Assembly (NCBI RefSeq): GCF_016864195.1
Contig: NZ_CP045202.1
Span: forward strand, 3,132,501-3,196,500
DNA from: Dechloromonas sp. TW-R-39-2
GTDB lineage: Bacteria > Pseudomonadota > Gammaproteobacteria > Burkholderiales > Rhodocyclaceae
Length of the DNA stretch: 64,000 nucleotides
Direction of reading: 5' to 3'
The stretch's first letter is position 1, and each line of letters starts with the position of its first letter. Shown here in pieces: positions 1-9,416 of the stretch. The position numbers and the translations under genes were made by a program. The notes below the pieces were generated by a model. The model was not told where the DNA came from, ran no database searches, and saw only the letters and a list, made by a program, of their open reading frames with translations.

Positions 1-133
1 CCGGGTTTCCCCATTCGGATATCGGGGGATCAAAGCTTCATTGCCAGCTCCCCCCCGCTTTTCGCAGGCTTGCACGTCCTTCATCGCCTGTGATCGCCAA
101 GGCATCCACCACATGCACTTAGTCGCTTGATCC
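1..133 (-). rRNA. 23S ribosomal RNA, 5' end (partial)
   Basis: Read on the minus strand, this is the conserved 5' start of 23S rRNA, with AAGCGACTAAG followed by GTGGTGGATGCC. The gene continues beyond position 1. The 5' boundary near 133 comes from alignment by eye to the E. coli start GGUUAAGCGAC and could be a few bases off. It is the third gene of the minus-strand rRNA operon, after 16S, tRNA-Ile and tRNA-Ala. Confidence 0.95.
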
Positions 134-274
134 TATAACCTTGTCCTCTCTCGCGAGAGCGGCTACAGGCAAATCTTTGTGCGACCGTTATCCCGACTAA
201 GAAATAACGATCGATGCAATCACAACGTACTGCCAATGCCTCATCAGCATCAGCAATACAACCTTCTTCCAATT

Positions 275-285
275 TGTTAAAGAGC
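275..285 (-). promoter_or_regulatory. boxA antitermination element in the 16S-23S spacer
   Basis: The minus strand reads GCTCTTTAACA, close to the bacterial rrn boxA consensus TGCTCTTTAACA, 142 bases upstream of the 23S start. boxA recruits NusB/NusE to keep RNA polymerase processive through rRNA. The remaining spacer (134-340) shows no other gene. Confidence 0.75.
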
Positions 286-340
286 GTGGCATTTCGTTTC
301 CAAAAGCCAAAGATAAACACCCATGCTTATCTTTAGGTTT

Positions 341-416
341 TGGTGGAGGATAACGGGATCGAACCGTTGACCCCCTGCTTGCAAAGCAGGTGCTCTCCCA
401 GCTGAGCTAATCCCCG
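341..416 (-). tRNA. tRNA-Ala (anticodon TGC)
   Basis: The minus strand folds as a standard cloverleaf with the D-arm GCTCAGCTGGGAGAGC, an anticodon stem around CTTTGCAAG (TGC), the TPsiC arm GGTTCGATCC and an encoded CCA. The G3:U70 pair that identifies tRNA-Ala is present. With the usual 7-bp acceptor stem, base 1 is C opposite C72 instead of the expected G, so the terminal pair is missing. This is either a one-base loss in a G-run or a real variant. It sits between tRNA-Ile and 23S in the rRNA operon. Confidence 0.95.
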
Positions 417-427
417 TGTTTAGACGT

Positions 428-504
428 TGGTGGGTCTGGTTGGAATCGAACCAACGACCCCCGCCTTATCAAGACGGTGCTCTAACCGACTGAGCTACAG
501 ACCC
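428..504 (-). tRNA. tRNA-Ile (anticodon GAT)
   Basis: The minus strand starts GGGTCTGTAGCTCAGTCGG, has the anticodon loop CTTGATAAG (GAT), and ends with an encoded CCA, giving 77 nt. Its place between 16S rRNA and tRNA-Ala is the standard arrangement of proteobacterial rrn spacers. Confidence 0.97.
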
Positions 505-522
505 TCGTCTGTTGCCACTACT

Positions 523-547
523 GAACAACCGATAGGTTGTGGGTGCC
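523..547 (-). other. 3' arm of the 16S rRNA processing stem
   Basis: In the transcript this segment begins GGCACCCACAACC and ends GGTTGTTC. It is complementary, apart from one extra A, to the segment upstream of 16S at 2217-2240. The pair would form the long stem that loops out pre-16S rRNA for RNase III cleavage. The pairing is directly visible; the processing role is known for rrn operons. Confidence 0.75.
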
Positions 548-561
548 AGAGATGCTTTCTC

Positions 562-2101
<1,540 letters not shown>

Positions 2102-2216
2102 AATCCAAAACACTCGCAATTCACTGACGGTAGAATTTTTACTTCTACCTCGATGGATCTCTCCATCCGTGTGATTGCCTTAATACTTTTTTGCGACTTG
2201 CGTCGCTTCGCATCAA

Positions 2217-2240
2217 GGCACCCACACCTATCGGTTGTTC
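2217..2240 (-). other. 5' arm of the 16S rRNA processing stem
   Basis: The transcript segment GAACAACCGATAGG, followed by TGTGGGTGCC, lies about 115 nt upstream of 16S and pairs with the segment just downstream of 16S at 523-547. Together they would form the RNase III processing stem of pre-16S rRNA. Confidence 0.75.
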
Positions 2241-2242
2241 AA

Positions 2243-2257
2243 ATTTTTAAAGATCGC
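2243..2257 (-). promoter_or_regulatory. rrn leader boxA-like antitermination site
   Basis: The minus strand reads GATCTTTAAAAATT just upstream of the 16S processing stem. It resembles the rrn boxA core CTTTAA, and its position in the leader suits an antitermination role. It is a weaker match than the spacer copy at 275-285. Confidence 0.55.
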
Positions 2258-2406
2258 TACCGCGCCGTTTCTTTCGATTCGTCTGCAGCAGAGAAGCGAG
2301 ATTATGAAGCACTTCCTACATCTCGTCAAGCACTTTCTCACTTCTTTTTTCCTACCAACTTCTTCTTCCCTTCCGCCGGAAACCCCGGCAGCAGCGAAGA
2401 GGGCGA

Positions 2407-2434
2407 ATTATATACACACTAAAATCGCAGTCAA
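2407..2434 (-). promoter_or_regulatory. rRNA operon promoter (P1, sigma-70)
   Basis: On the minus strand, TTGACT (2434-2429) and a perfect TATAAT (2412-2407) are separated by 16 bp. An A-rich tract lies upstream of the -35 and could act as an UP element. A leader of about 300 nt (2102-2400) with boxA and a processing stem separates it from 16S. No gene is visible between 2102 and 2567. Confidence 0.85.
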
Positions 2435-2567
2435 GCAGTTCGTCGATTTTTTTCCTATTCGAATCCAAACTCGAACCAAAAGCGCCGCCAGCCAAAAATG
2501 CCAAATAGGTATATTATGCCCATGGCAATTTTGCCGTTGTTCGATACAACCTGTAATGGAGAAATCA

Positions 2568-3212
2568 ATGACACAAAATCAACGCGGGTTCACGCTTGTG
2601 GAAATAGCCATCGTCCTGATCATCATTGGACTACTACTGGGAGGCGCTCTGAAAGGGCAGGAGCTCATCACGCAGGCGCGCATCAAGAGCGTGGCGGCCG
2701 ATTTCAGCAACATCACGGTTGCAATCTATGGCTACCAGGATCGCTACAGAAAGCTACCCGGCGACGATGACCTTGCTGACAGTCGCTGGACCAGCCCTCA
2801 GGCCGGAAAGGGCAACGGGAATGGCTCCCTTGACGATGGAAGTGTCGCGTCCATCCTGAATTGCGCTGCAGACACAGCCAAAGACTCCGAAAACTGCAAG
2901 CTTTGGCAACATCTTCGCCTCTCCGGATTCGTCGCCGGCGACCCCAGCAGCAAAATTGCGCCGCAAAATTCGGCAGGTGGCTTCTTGCAGGTACAGAACG
3001 GCGCCCTAGGCAACAACGGGCTGACCATTTGTTCCAGCGGCTTATCTGGAAAAATTGCCGGGGCAATTGACACCCTGCTCGACGATGGCAAACCTGGCAC
3101 CGGTGCAGTTCGTGGGTCAGACAAAGCGACCGAGCTCAGTACAAAACTGGCAGACTCCGCCGTGTATAGCGAAGACAGTACTGCGGTCTACGTTGTTTGC
3201 AAGTCACTTTAA
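2568..3212 (+). CDS. type IV prepilin-like / pseudopilin protein
   Basis: The 214-residue product has a class III prepilin leader. A short basic stretch, MTQNQRG, is followed by FTLVEIAIVLIIIGLLLGGA, so cleavage by PilD-type peptidase is expected after Gly7, leaving an N-methylated Phe and a Glu at mature position 5. The rest is a soluble head with four cysteines that could form disulfides. The start was chosen at the ATG just before the leader, with GGAGA 8 bases upstream; an ATG 12 bases earlier is possible. It stands alone between the rRNA promoter and an antiporter, with no pil or gsp genes nearby. Its partner system (type IV pilus or type II secretion) cannot be told from context. Confidence 0.8.
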   Translation: MTQNQRGFTLVEIAIVLIIIGLLLGGALKGQELITQARIKSVAADFSNITVAIYGYQDRYRKLPGDDDLADSRWTSPQAGKGNGNGSLDDGSVASILNCAADTAKDSENCKLWQHLRLSGFVAGDPSSKIAPQNSAGGFLQVQNGALGNNGLTICSSGLSGKIAGAIDTLLDDGKPGTGAVRGSDKATELSTKLADSAVYSEDSTAVYVVCKSL

Positions 3213-3222
3213 TAAAGCGAAT

Positions 3223-3240
3223 CCCGCCACGGCGGGTTTT
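3223..3240 (+). terminator. terminator of the prepilin-like gene
   Basis: The inverted repeat CCCGCC-AC-GGCGGG is followed by TTTT, 11 bases after the prepilin stop codon. It reaches the end of the convergent antiporter gene, so it may work in both directions. Confidence 0.7.
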
Positions 3241-5191
3241 ACTTTTGCAGCAAGCGCTGCTCAGCGGCAGAAACAGCCTCGGGATCACCAAGAACAACGA
3301 CGACATCCCCGACCTCCAAGCGCGTCTCGGGCGCCGGCTCGACTGCACGAATTCCCCGGCGACGAATTGCACTGACCTCGCAACCAAAACTTTCCATATC
3401 AAGCTGCGCCAATGTCTGCCCTATCCCTGCCGCGCCGGGTGCGAGCCATACAGAATGAAGCCGGGACTGATACTCATCATCCTCATCGCTGTCAGAGAGG
3501 CCATGGAAGAATCCGCGTAGCAATCGATAGCGCTGGGTTCTGGCCTGACGAATACGCTTCAGCACCCGATTGATTGGCACACCGACCAGCACAAGAGCAT
3601 GCGAGGCCAACATCAGACTGGCCTCCAGCGTCTCGGGAACAACTTCTGCCGCCCCCGCCTTTGACAGCCGGGCAAGATCACGCTCATCCGACGTACGTAC
3701 AACAACAGGCAGGTCGGGACGCAACTCCTGCACATGGTGCAAAATCTTTTCCGCCAGCGGCGTATCGTTGATCGTAATGATGACAACACTCGCGCGCATC
3801 AAACCAGCCGCCATCAGCGACTCTTTCCGCCCCGAATCACCAAACACAACACTCTCGCCGCCAGCCGATGCTTCCCTGACGCGATCGGGGTCTAAATCGA
3901 GCGCTATATAGTTGACACCCTCCTGCCCGAGAAAGCGGGCCAGGTATTGGCCGTTTCTGCCAAACCCACACAAGATCGCATGTTTCTCGGCCCCCATCGA
4001 CTGAGCAGCAATTCGCGTCAGTTGCATCGAGCGCAATAACCACTCGCTGGCAACAAAGCGCATCACCAGCTTTTCACTGTATTGAACAATGAATGGAGCA
4101 ACCAGCATCGACAAAACCAGAACAGTCAGCGCAATCTGCTCAACCGACTTGGGTAGATGCATGATTTCACCCAGCAGCACAAAGCCGAATTCACCGCCCG
4201 CACAAAGCCATAGCGCCGAGCGGATCGCGTTGCCTGGAGATGCACCAAGGCGCCAGGACAAAACCCCGACCATCAAACTCTTCACAATCAACAACGCGGC
4301 CAGCGCCAGGAGTATTTGCCACCAAAGACCGAGCAGAATACTCAAGTCGAGCTTGACGCCGATCGTGACAAAAAAGAGGCCCATCAGCACGTCGCGGAAA
4401 GACTTGATGTCCTCCTCCACCTGCAAGCGGAATTCAGTTTCCGAAATCAGCATCCCGGCGACAAAAGCGCCCAACGCGAGGGAAAGACCGGCCAGTTCTG
4501 TTACATAGGCCAGCCCCAGCGTAATCAACAAAACATTCAGCACAAACACTTCGGAAGACTTTGCCCTGGCCACAAAATGAAACCACTTGCGCATCAGTTG
4601 CTGGCCAAAGACCAGAATGACCGCCAAGACAACAATCGCCTTGAGTAATGCAACGCCCAGCATCATCGCCAGTTTTTCCGGCGGCTGGCTCAAAGAGGGA
4701 ATCAGGACCAGCAAGGGAACGACGGCAAGATCCTGAAAGAGCAGAACCCCCATCACTTCACGCCCATGAGCTGAATCAAGCTGCATGCGCTCGGCCAGCA
4801 ACTTGGTCAGCACTGCCGTTGACGACATCGCGAAGACGCCGCCCAGCGCGACACCGAGCTGCCAGCTCAAACCAAAGGAAATGACGATGCCGCCAATCAG
4901 CGCCACCGAGAGCAGAACCTGCAGCAGCCCCAAGCCAAACACAATGCGCTTCATGGCATAAAGCTTGGGCAGCGAGAACTCCAGGCCGATCGAGAACATC
5001 AGGAAGACGACACCGAACTCGGCAAGGTACTGCGCCCGCGTGACATCTTCCATCAAGTTCAGCGCATGCGGCCCGATCAGACTGCCGACAAGAAGATAAC
5101 CAAGCACCGGCGGCAGGTTGAAACGGCGAAATATCACCACGGCGAGCACCGAAGCGCCTAATAGCAGAAGGACGAGGGAGAGTGCGCTCAA
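3239..5191 (-). CDS. CPA2-family cation:proton antiporter with TrkA-N and TrkA-C domains (KefB/KefC-like)
   Basis: This 650-residue inner-membrane protein begins with about 12 hydrophobic segments (residues 1-375) of the Na+/H+ exchanger fold. Next is a cytosolic RCK/TrkA-N domain starting near HAILCGFGRNGQYLARFLG, a Rossmann GxGxxG-type nucleotide site. A C-terminal TrkA-C domain ends in VVVLGDPEAV. Such proteins exchange K+ or Na+ for protons under nucleotide or glutathione-adduct gating. No kefF/kefG ancillary gene is adjacent, so the ion and ligand are unknown. The start used is TTG with no clear ribosome site and may be wrong. It is divergent from kdsD with only 52 bp between them. Confidence 0.88.
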   Translation of the reverse strand: MSALSLVLLLLGASVLAVVIFRRFNLPPVLGYLLVGSLIGPHALNLMEDVTRAQYLAEFGVVFLMFSIGLEFSLPKLYAMKRIVFGLGLLQVLLSVALIGGIVISFGLSWQLGVALGGVFAMSSTAVLTKLLAERMQLDSAHGREVMGVLLFQDLAVVPLLVLIPSLSQPPEKLAMMLGVALLKAIVVLAVILVFGQQLMRKWFHFVARAKSSEVFVLNVLLITLGLAYVTELAGLSLALGAFVAGMLISETEFRLQVEEDIKSFRDVLMGLFFVTIGVKLDLSILLGLWWQILLALAALLIVKSLMVGVLSWRLGASPGNAIRSALWLCAGGEFGFVLLGEIMHLPKSVEQIALTVLVLSMLVAPFIVQYSEKLVMRFVASEWLLRSMQLTRIAAQSMGAEKHAILCGFGRNGQYLARFLGQEGVNYIALDLDPDRVREASAGGESVVFGDSGRKESLMAAGLMRASVVIITINDTPLAEKILHHVQELRPDLPVVVRTSDERDLARLSKAGAAEVVPETLEASLMLASHALVLVGVPINRVLKRIRQARTQRYRLLRGFFHGLSDSDEDDEYQSRLHSVWLAPGAAGIGQTLAQLDMESFGCEVSAIRRRGIRAVEPAPETRLEVGDVVVVLGDPEAVSAAEQRLLQK

Positions 5192-5243
5192 GGCCGTTTC
5201 ACGAAGTCAGGTATACTTCGGCCATCATAACCGCAGGCAGCTC

Positions 5244-6242
5244 ATGAACCCAAGCCAAAATCTCCCTCATTTTTCGTCGGAACGCGCTCTGGCTCTGGGT
5301 CGGCAAACCCTGAGCATTGAAGCTGCCGCGGTCGACGCATTAATTAATAGAATTAATGACGACTTTGCTCAAGCAGTCGAATTGATTCTGAACAGTCATG
5401 GCCGCGTCATTGTCAGCGGCATGGGCAAATCAGGGCATATTGCCCGCAAGATTGCAGCAACCATGGCCAGCACCGGCACCCCGGCTTACTTCGTACACCC
5501 GGCCGAGGCCAGCCACGGCGATCTTGGCATGATTACGCGAGACGATGTCCTGCTGGCCCTGTCCAACTCCGGCGAGTCGGAAGAATTGCTGCGTATCGTC
5601 CCCCAGATCAAGCGTCAGGGTGCAAAACTAATTTCAATGACGGGTGTAGCAACTTCGACGCTCGCCCGCGAGGCCGACATTCACCTTGATGCTGGCGTTG
5701 CCCAGGAAGCCTGTCCACACAACCTGGCACCAACCGCCAGCACGACAGCCGCGCTTGCACTGGGCGATGCGCTGGCCGTAGCGCTTCTCGATGCGCGTGG
5801 CTTCAGCCCGGACGACTTTGCCCGCTCCCACCCCGGCGGCTCTCTCGGGCGCCGTCTGCTGACGCATGTCCGCGATGTCATGCGTTCCGGCCAGCAAGTC
5901 CCCGCTGTCCCCCCCGAAACAAACATCACCGATGCAATCATTGCAATGTCCCGCGGCGGACTCGGCCTGGTAGCGATTACCGACGAGCAGCAAACCATTC
6001 TCGGCATTTTCACCGATGGCGATTTACGCCGAGCCTTTGAAAAGCGCATTGAATTACAGCAAGCGGCCATTTCGACCATCATGCACAGTTCCCCCAGAAC
6101 CATAGGGCCGGACCGACTGGCTGTCGAAGCCGTCGAAATGATGGAGCGCCTGCGGATCAATGCACTGCTTGTCGCCGATACTGAAAATCGGTTGCAAGGC
6201 GCGCTCAATATGCATGACCTTTTTACTGCGAAAGTTATTTAA
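5244..6242 (+). CDS. kdsD: D-arabinose 5-phosphate isomerase KdsD
   Basis: The enzyme converts ribulose 5-phosphate to arabinose 5-phosphate, the first step of Kdo synthesis for lipopolysaccharide. The 332-residue product has an N-terminal SIS domain (about 45-180; GRVIVSGMGKSGHIARKIA and LALSNSGESEELLR) and two CBS domains (about 205-330). This is the KpsF/GutQ/KdsD layout and length. The ATG at 5244 was chosen because family similarity begins there. It is the first gene of a tight kdsD-kdsC-lptC-lptA operon, with a stop/start overlap TAATG into kdsC, which fits a housekeeping KdsD rather than GutQ or a capsule KpsF. Confidence 0.95.
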   Translation: MNPSQNLPHFSSERALALGRQTLSIEAAAVDALINRINDDFAQAVELILNSHGRVIVSGMGKSGHIARKIAATMASTGTPAYFVHPAEASHGDLGMITRDDVLLALSNSGESEELLRIVPQIKRQGAKLISMTGVATSTLAREADIHLDAGVAQEACPHNLAPTASTTAALALGDALAVALLDARGFSPDDFARSHPGGSLGRRLLTHVRDVMRSGQQVPAVPPETNITDAIIAMSRGGLGLVAITDEQQTILGIFTDGDLRRAFEKRIELQQAAISTIMHSSPRTIGPDRLAVEAVEMMERLRINALLVADTENRLQGALNMHDLFTAKVI

Positions 6243-6763
6243 TGGATGCCAACACCCGCGCCGCATCAATCCGGCTGATCGCTTTCGACATTGATGGCGT
6301 CATGACCGATGGCGGCCTGCACTACGACGACCATGGCGGAGAACTCAAAACATTCAACGTTCAGGATGGCCTGGGCATCAAGCTGCTGCAGCGCCTCGGC
6401 TTTCACGTGGCCATTGTGACCGGAAGAACCTCGGGCGTAGTGGCCTGCCGCGCGGCCGACTTGGGAATCGAACATGTCCATCAAGGCGTATCGAACAAAA
6501 AAGCCACGGTCGACAGCCTGCGACAGCAACTTTCGCTCGAATGGTCGGAATGTGCATTCATGGGTGACGACCTGATCGACCTCGCTGTCATGGCCCAATC
6601 GGGTCTGGCCATCGCCCCCGCCAATGCTCGCCCCATCGTCCAGCGCCACGCCCATGTCACTACCCGGGCCGCAGGTGGTCACGGCGCCGTACGTGAAGCC
6701 ATCGAACTCATTCTTGCCGCGCAAGACAAACTCGATATCGCCTTCGCCCCCTATCTTCCATGA
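6242..6763 (+). CDS. kdsC: 3-deoxy-D-manno-octulosonate 8-phosphate phosphatase KdsC
   Basis: This HAD-superfamily enzyme removes phosphate from Kdo-8-phosphate. At 173 residues it has the usual tetrameric KdsC length, with no large cap domain. The catalytic motif is FDIDGVMTDGG (nucleophile Asp and Asp+2), motif II lies around VTGRTS, and motif IV is MGDDLIDL. Its ATG overlaps the kdsD stop codon by one base and its own end overlaps lptC by four (ATGA), so the four genes are probably translationally coupled. Confidence 0.95.
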   Translation: MDANTRAASIRLIAFDIDGVMTDGGLHYDDHGGELKTFNVQDGLGIKLLQRLGFHVAIVTGRTSGVVACRAADLGIEHVHQGVSNKKATVDSLRQQLSLEWSECAFMGDDLIDLAVMAQSGLAIAPANARPIVQRHAHVTTRAAGGHGAVREAIELILAAQDKLDIAFAPYLP

Positions 6764-7341
6764 AACACTGGCCCAGCCAACTCTTCCCGATCATCCTGCT
6801 GGCCTTGCTGGCCGCGCTCAGTTTCTGGCTGCAGAAAACGGTCGACCAGGAAGAGCAGCGACATGACAGCAAGCTGCGCCACGACCCTGATGCGATTGCC
6901 GAAAACTTCATTGCACGCCGCTTCAACGAGGACGGACAAGTCAAATATCGCCTGACCGCCCCCTATCTGGTGCACTACCCGGACGATGACAGCTCCGAAC
7001 TCAAATCACCAGTCTTGACCAGCTACCGCCCCGAGGCACCCCCGGTCACCGTCTCCAGCAAAAACGGCAAGGTCACCTCGAAGGGGGAAACCGTTTACCT
7101 GTGGGATGACGTCGTACTCACCCGGGCCGCCACACCCACCCGCCCGGAAATGATGGCACGCATGCCAGATCTGACCGCCAAGCCGGATGCCGGTACTGCC
7201 TTTACGAACAATGCCGTTGAAATCACCCAGGGCCAATCCTGGGTCAAGGGCATTGGTGCCAACCTTGACAACAATAATGCCACCCTCGTGCTGCAATCAC
7301 AGGTAACCGGCCTTTATATCCGACCCAAGGCTTCGAAATGA
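6760..7341 (+). CDS. lptC: LPS export ABC transporter periplasmic protein LptC
   Basis: The 193-residue protein has one N-terminal membrane anchor (residues 7-25, LFPIILLALLAALSFWLQ) and a periplasmic beta-jellyroll. Family LptC takes LPS from the LptB2FG transporter and hands it to LptA. The family pattern is seen in QVKYRLTAPYLVHYPDDDSSEL and the repeated strand sequences after it. Overlaps of 4 nt with both kdsC and lptA match the conserved kds-lpt operon. Confidence 0.93.
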   Translation: MKHWPSQLFPIILLALLAALSFWLQKTVDQEEQRHDSKLRHDPDAIAENFIARRFNEDGQVKYRLTAPYLVHYPDDDSSELKSPVLTSYRPEAPPVTVSSKNGKVTSKGETVYLWDDVVLTRAATPTRPEMMARMPDLTAKPDAGTAFTNNAVEITQGQSWVKGIGANLDNNNATLVLQSQVTGLYIRPKASK

Positions 7342-7940
7342 TCCTTCGCATCGCCACCCTCACCCTCTGCACCCTTGTCGCACCACACGCACTTGCCGAA
7401 AGAGCCGACCGCGACAAACCCATGCAACTGGAGGCCAACAGAATTTCGATCGATGACGCCAAAAAGATTCAGATTCTCGAAGGCGACGTCATCATCACCA
7501 AAGGTACGATGATTCTCAAAGCAGATCGCGTCGTCGTCACCGAAGATAAATATGGTTTCCAGAAAGGAACCGCCTTTTCGGGCAAGGACGGCCTCGCACG
7601 CTTCCGCCAAAAACGCGAGGGCAAGGAAGAGTACGTCGATGGAGAAGCCGAACGCATCGAATACGACACCAACAAGGAAGTTGCCGAACTGTTTCATCGC
7701 GCCTGGGTCAGGAGCGGTGAAGACCAGGTCAAGGGCGACTACATCTGGTACGACGCAGTCAGTGAAAAATACCTGGTGACGGCCGGCGAATCATCCAATC
7801 CGAAAGGCCCACCAGCCCGCGTTCGCGCCGTTATTCAACCGAAAAGCAAGGGCACCCAGCCTGAAACCAACACCAGCCGTGGCGACCGTCTTGAGCTGAA
7901 AGGCGCTGGCGGACTGCAAGCTGCGCCCATCCGGGAATGA
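7338..7940 (+). CDS. lptA: lipopolysaccharide transport periplasmic protein LptA
   Basis: The 200-residue product starts with a cleavable signal peptide (MILRIATLTLCTLVAPHALA) followed by an OstA-type beta-jellyroll with KPMQLEANRISIDDAKKIQILEGDVIITKG. LptA forms the periplasmic bridge that carries LPS from LptC to LptD. The C-terminal 40 residues are Pro/Lys/Gly-rich and poorly conserved. lptB, commonly the next gene, does not follow; a phasin gene lies 241 bp downstream instead. Confidence 0.94.
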   Translation: MILRIATLTLCTLVAPHALAERADRDKPMQLEANRISIDDAKKIQILEGDVIITKGTMILKADRVVVTEDKYGFQKGTAFSGKDGLARFRQKREGKEEYVDGEAERIEYDTNKEVAELFHRAWVRSGEDQVKGDYIWYDAVSEKYLVTAGESSNPKGPPARVRAVIQPKSKGTQPETNTSRGDRLELKGAGGLQAAPIRE

Positions 7941-8034
7941 GCGACAAAACCAGTAGTGGTGCAACGCAAAACAACACCTGAAATACAATTTAGAAAACCA
8001 CTGCAACACATTGTTTACAAATCGAAAATACAAA

Positions 8035-8053
8035 ATTTGTGCAGTGCACAAAT
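8035..8053. promoter_or_regulatory. 19-bp palindrome upstream of phasin promoter (candidate PhaR operator)
   Basis: ATTTGTGCA-G-TGCACAAAT is a perfect inverted repeat ending 6 bp before the -35 element of the phasin gene. Similar TGCA-rich patches occur at about 7953-7968, 8000-8008, 8097-8112 and 8122-8134. PhaR regulators of polyhydroxyalkanoate-producing bacteria bind TGC-rich sequences upstream of phasin genes. Assignment to PhaR is an inference. Confidence 0.55.
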
Positions 8054-8059
8054 CAAGGG

Positions 8060-8087
8060 TTGACATTGTAGTATTCACGCCTATAAT
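8060..8087 (+). promoter_or_regulatory. sigma-70 promoter of the first phasin gene
   Basis: TTGACA (8060-8065) and TATAAT (8082-8087) both match consensus perfectly and are separated by 16 bp. The ATG lies about 95 bp further on. Such a strong promoter suits a very abundant granule protein that is held down by a repressor. Confidence 0.85.
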
Positions 8088-8181
8088 TATAGACATGGTG
8101 CGGTGCAACATCGCTTTAACAAAGTGCGCTGCGACAGCTTTCTGACTGTTTTGCATGACCTTTAATTTTAGGAGATTCACT

Positions 8182-8736
8182 ATGTTCAAGACCCCTGAGC
8201 AATTCGCTTCCGCCAACAAGGCAACCGTTGACTCCCTGCTGTCCCTGGCCAACACCGCCCTGGCATCTGCCGAGCGCATTGCTGCCCTGAACCTGAACAC
8301 CGCCCGTTCGCTGGTCGAAGACTCCGTCTCCGGCGCCAAGGCCCTGATGGGTGCCAAGGACGTTCAGGAAGCCCTGTCGATCCAGGCTTCCCTGGCCCAG
8401 CCGAATGTCGAGAAGGCTGTTGCCTACTCCCGTTCCGTGTATGAAATCTCCGCTCAGACCCAGGAAGAAGTTTCCAAGATGGTCGAATCCCAGTTCGGCG
8501 ATTTCCAGAAGACCGTTGCCGGCCTGCTGGATCAAGCTGCCAAGTCCGCTCCGGCTGGTTCTGACGTTGCCGTTGCTGCCGTCAAGAGCGCCATCGCTGC
8601 TGCCAACTCCGCTTTCGACAACATGAACAAGGCTGCCAAGCAAGTTGCTGAAATCGCTGAAGCCAATGTTGCTGCCGCTACCAACGCAACCGTCAAGGCT
8701 GTTGGCGCCTCCGCTGCTGCTTCCAAGAAGAAGTAA
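8182..8736 (+). CDS. phaP: phasin family protein (PHA granule-associated)
   Basis: The 184-residue protein is Ala/Lys-rich and predicted mostly helical. It opens with MFKTPEQFASANKATVDSLLSLANTALASAERIAALNLNTAR, typical of betaproteobacterial phasins, which coat polyhydroxyalkanoate granules and limit their size. The ATG at 8182 has AGGAG 8 bases upstream. It has its own consensus promoter, TGC-rich upstream repeats and a terminator at 8748-8775, so it is transcribed singly. A related phasin follows. Confidence 0.92.
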   Translation: MFKTPEQFASANKATVDSLLSLANTALASAERIAALNLNTARSLVEDSVSGAKALMGAKDVQEALSIQASLAQPNVEKAVAYSRSVYEISAQTQEEVSKMVESQFGDFQKTVAGLLDQAAKSAPAGSDVAVAAVKSAIAAANSAFDNMNKAAKQVAEIAEANVAAATNATVKAVGASAAASKKK

Positions 8737-8747
8737 TCAAGCTGTAA

Positions 8748-8775
8748 AAAGCCCCCGTGAGACCGGGGGCTTTGT
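8748..8775 (+). terminator. intrinsic terminator after first phasin gene
   Basis: AAAGCCCCC-GTGAGAC-GGGGGCTTT followed by GTTT makes a strong GC-rich hairpin 12 bases after the phasin stop codon. Confidence 0.9.
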
Positions 8776-8808
8776 TTCATCCATACCCACCAAAATAGAC
8801 TGGAGAAG

Positions 8809-9393
8809 ATGATGAGCAACCCGAATATCGAACAACTGACCGCCGCCCAAAAAGCCAACGCCGAAGTCATGATGGCCCTGCTGCGCACCGCCTTCAACGG
8901 CGTCGAGCGCCTGACCGCCCTGAACATGGCTGCTTCCCGCGAGTTTTTCAACAACACCGTGGCCAGCACCCAGCAATTGATGGCTGCCAAGGACGTGAAC
9001 GAAATCGCCAAGCTCAACACCACCCTCGCCCAGCCTGGCGCAGAGAAGTGGATGGACTATTCGCGCAATGTGTATGAACTGGTTTCCGAAATGCAGAAGG
9101 AAGTGACTTCCGTCATGGAAGCCCAGTACAGCAGCTTCACCAAGAACGCCACCAGCGCTGTTGAAAAAGCCAAGACCTCCGCACCGGTCGGCGGCGATGT
9201 GTTTGCCGCCACGATGCAATCGATGCTCAATGCTTCGACCAAGGCTTTCGACAACATGACCGGTATGGCCAAGCAATTGTCCGATATCGCCGAAGCCAAC
9301 CTGCAAGCCGCAGGCAAGACCGTCGTTGCCAAGCCGGCTGCCAAGGCTGTCAGCGCAACCACCGCCGCAGCCCGCAAGACCGCCGCCAAGTAA
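8809..9393 (+). CDS. phasin family protein, second paralogue
   Basis: The 194-residue product resembles the preceding phasin (shared ALNMAASREFFNNTVAS-like and FDNMTGMAKQLSDIAEAN-like segments; the same Ala/Lys-rich tail). The start has two adjacent ATGs after TGGAGA; the second (8812) is equally possible. It is separated from the first phasin by a terminator and lacks an obvious consensus promoter, so it may rely on read-through or a weaker promoter. The pair looks like a tandem duplication that has since diverged. Confidence 0.9.
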   Translation: MMSNPNIEQLTAAQKANAEVMMALLRTAFNGVERLTALNMAASREFFNNTVASTQQLMAAKDVNEIAKLNTTLAQPGAEKWMDYSRNVYELVSEMQKEVTSVMEAQYSSFTKNATSAVEKAKTSAPVGGDVFAATMQSMLNASTKAFDNMTGMAKQLSDIAEANLQAAGKTVVAKPAAKAVSATTAAARKTAAK

Positions 9394-9416
9394 TCCGGCG
9401 TCTCTGCTGCACAATG

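Noticed and set aside
2515-2545. Sigma-54 promoter before the prepilin-like gene
   Set aside because: TGGCAATTTTGC resembles one, but the GG-to-GC distance is 7 bp rather than 10.
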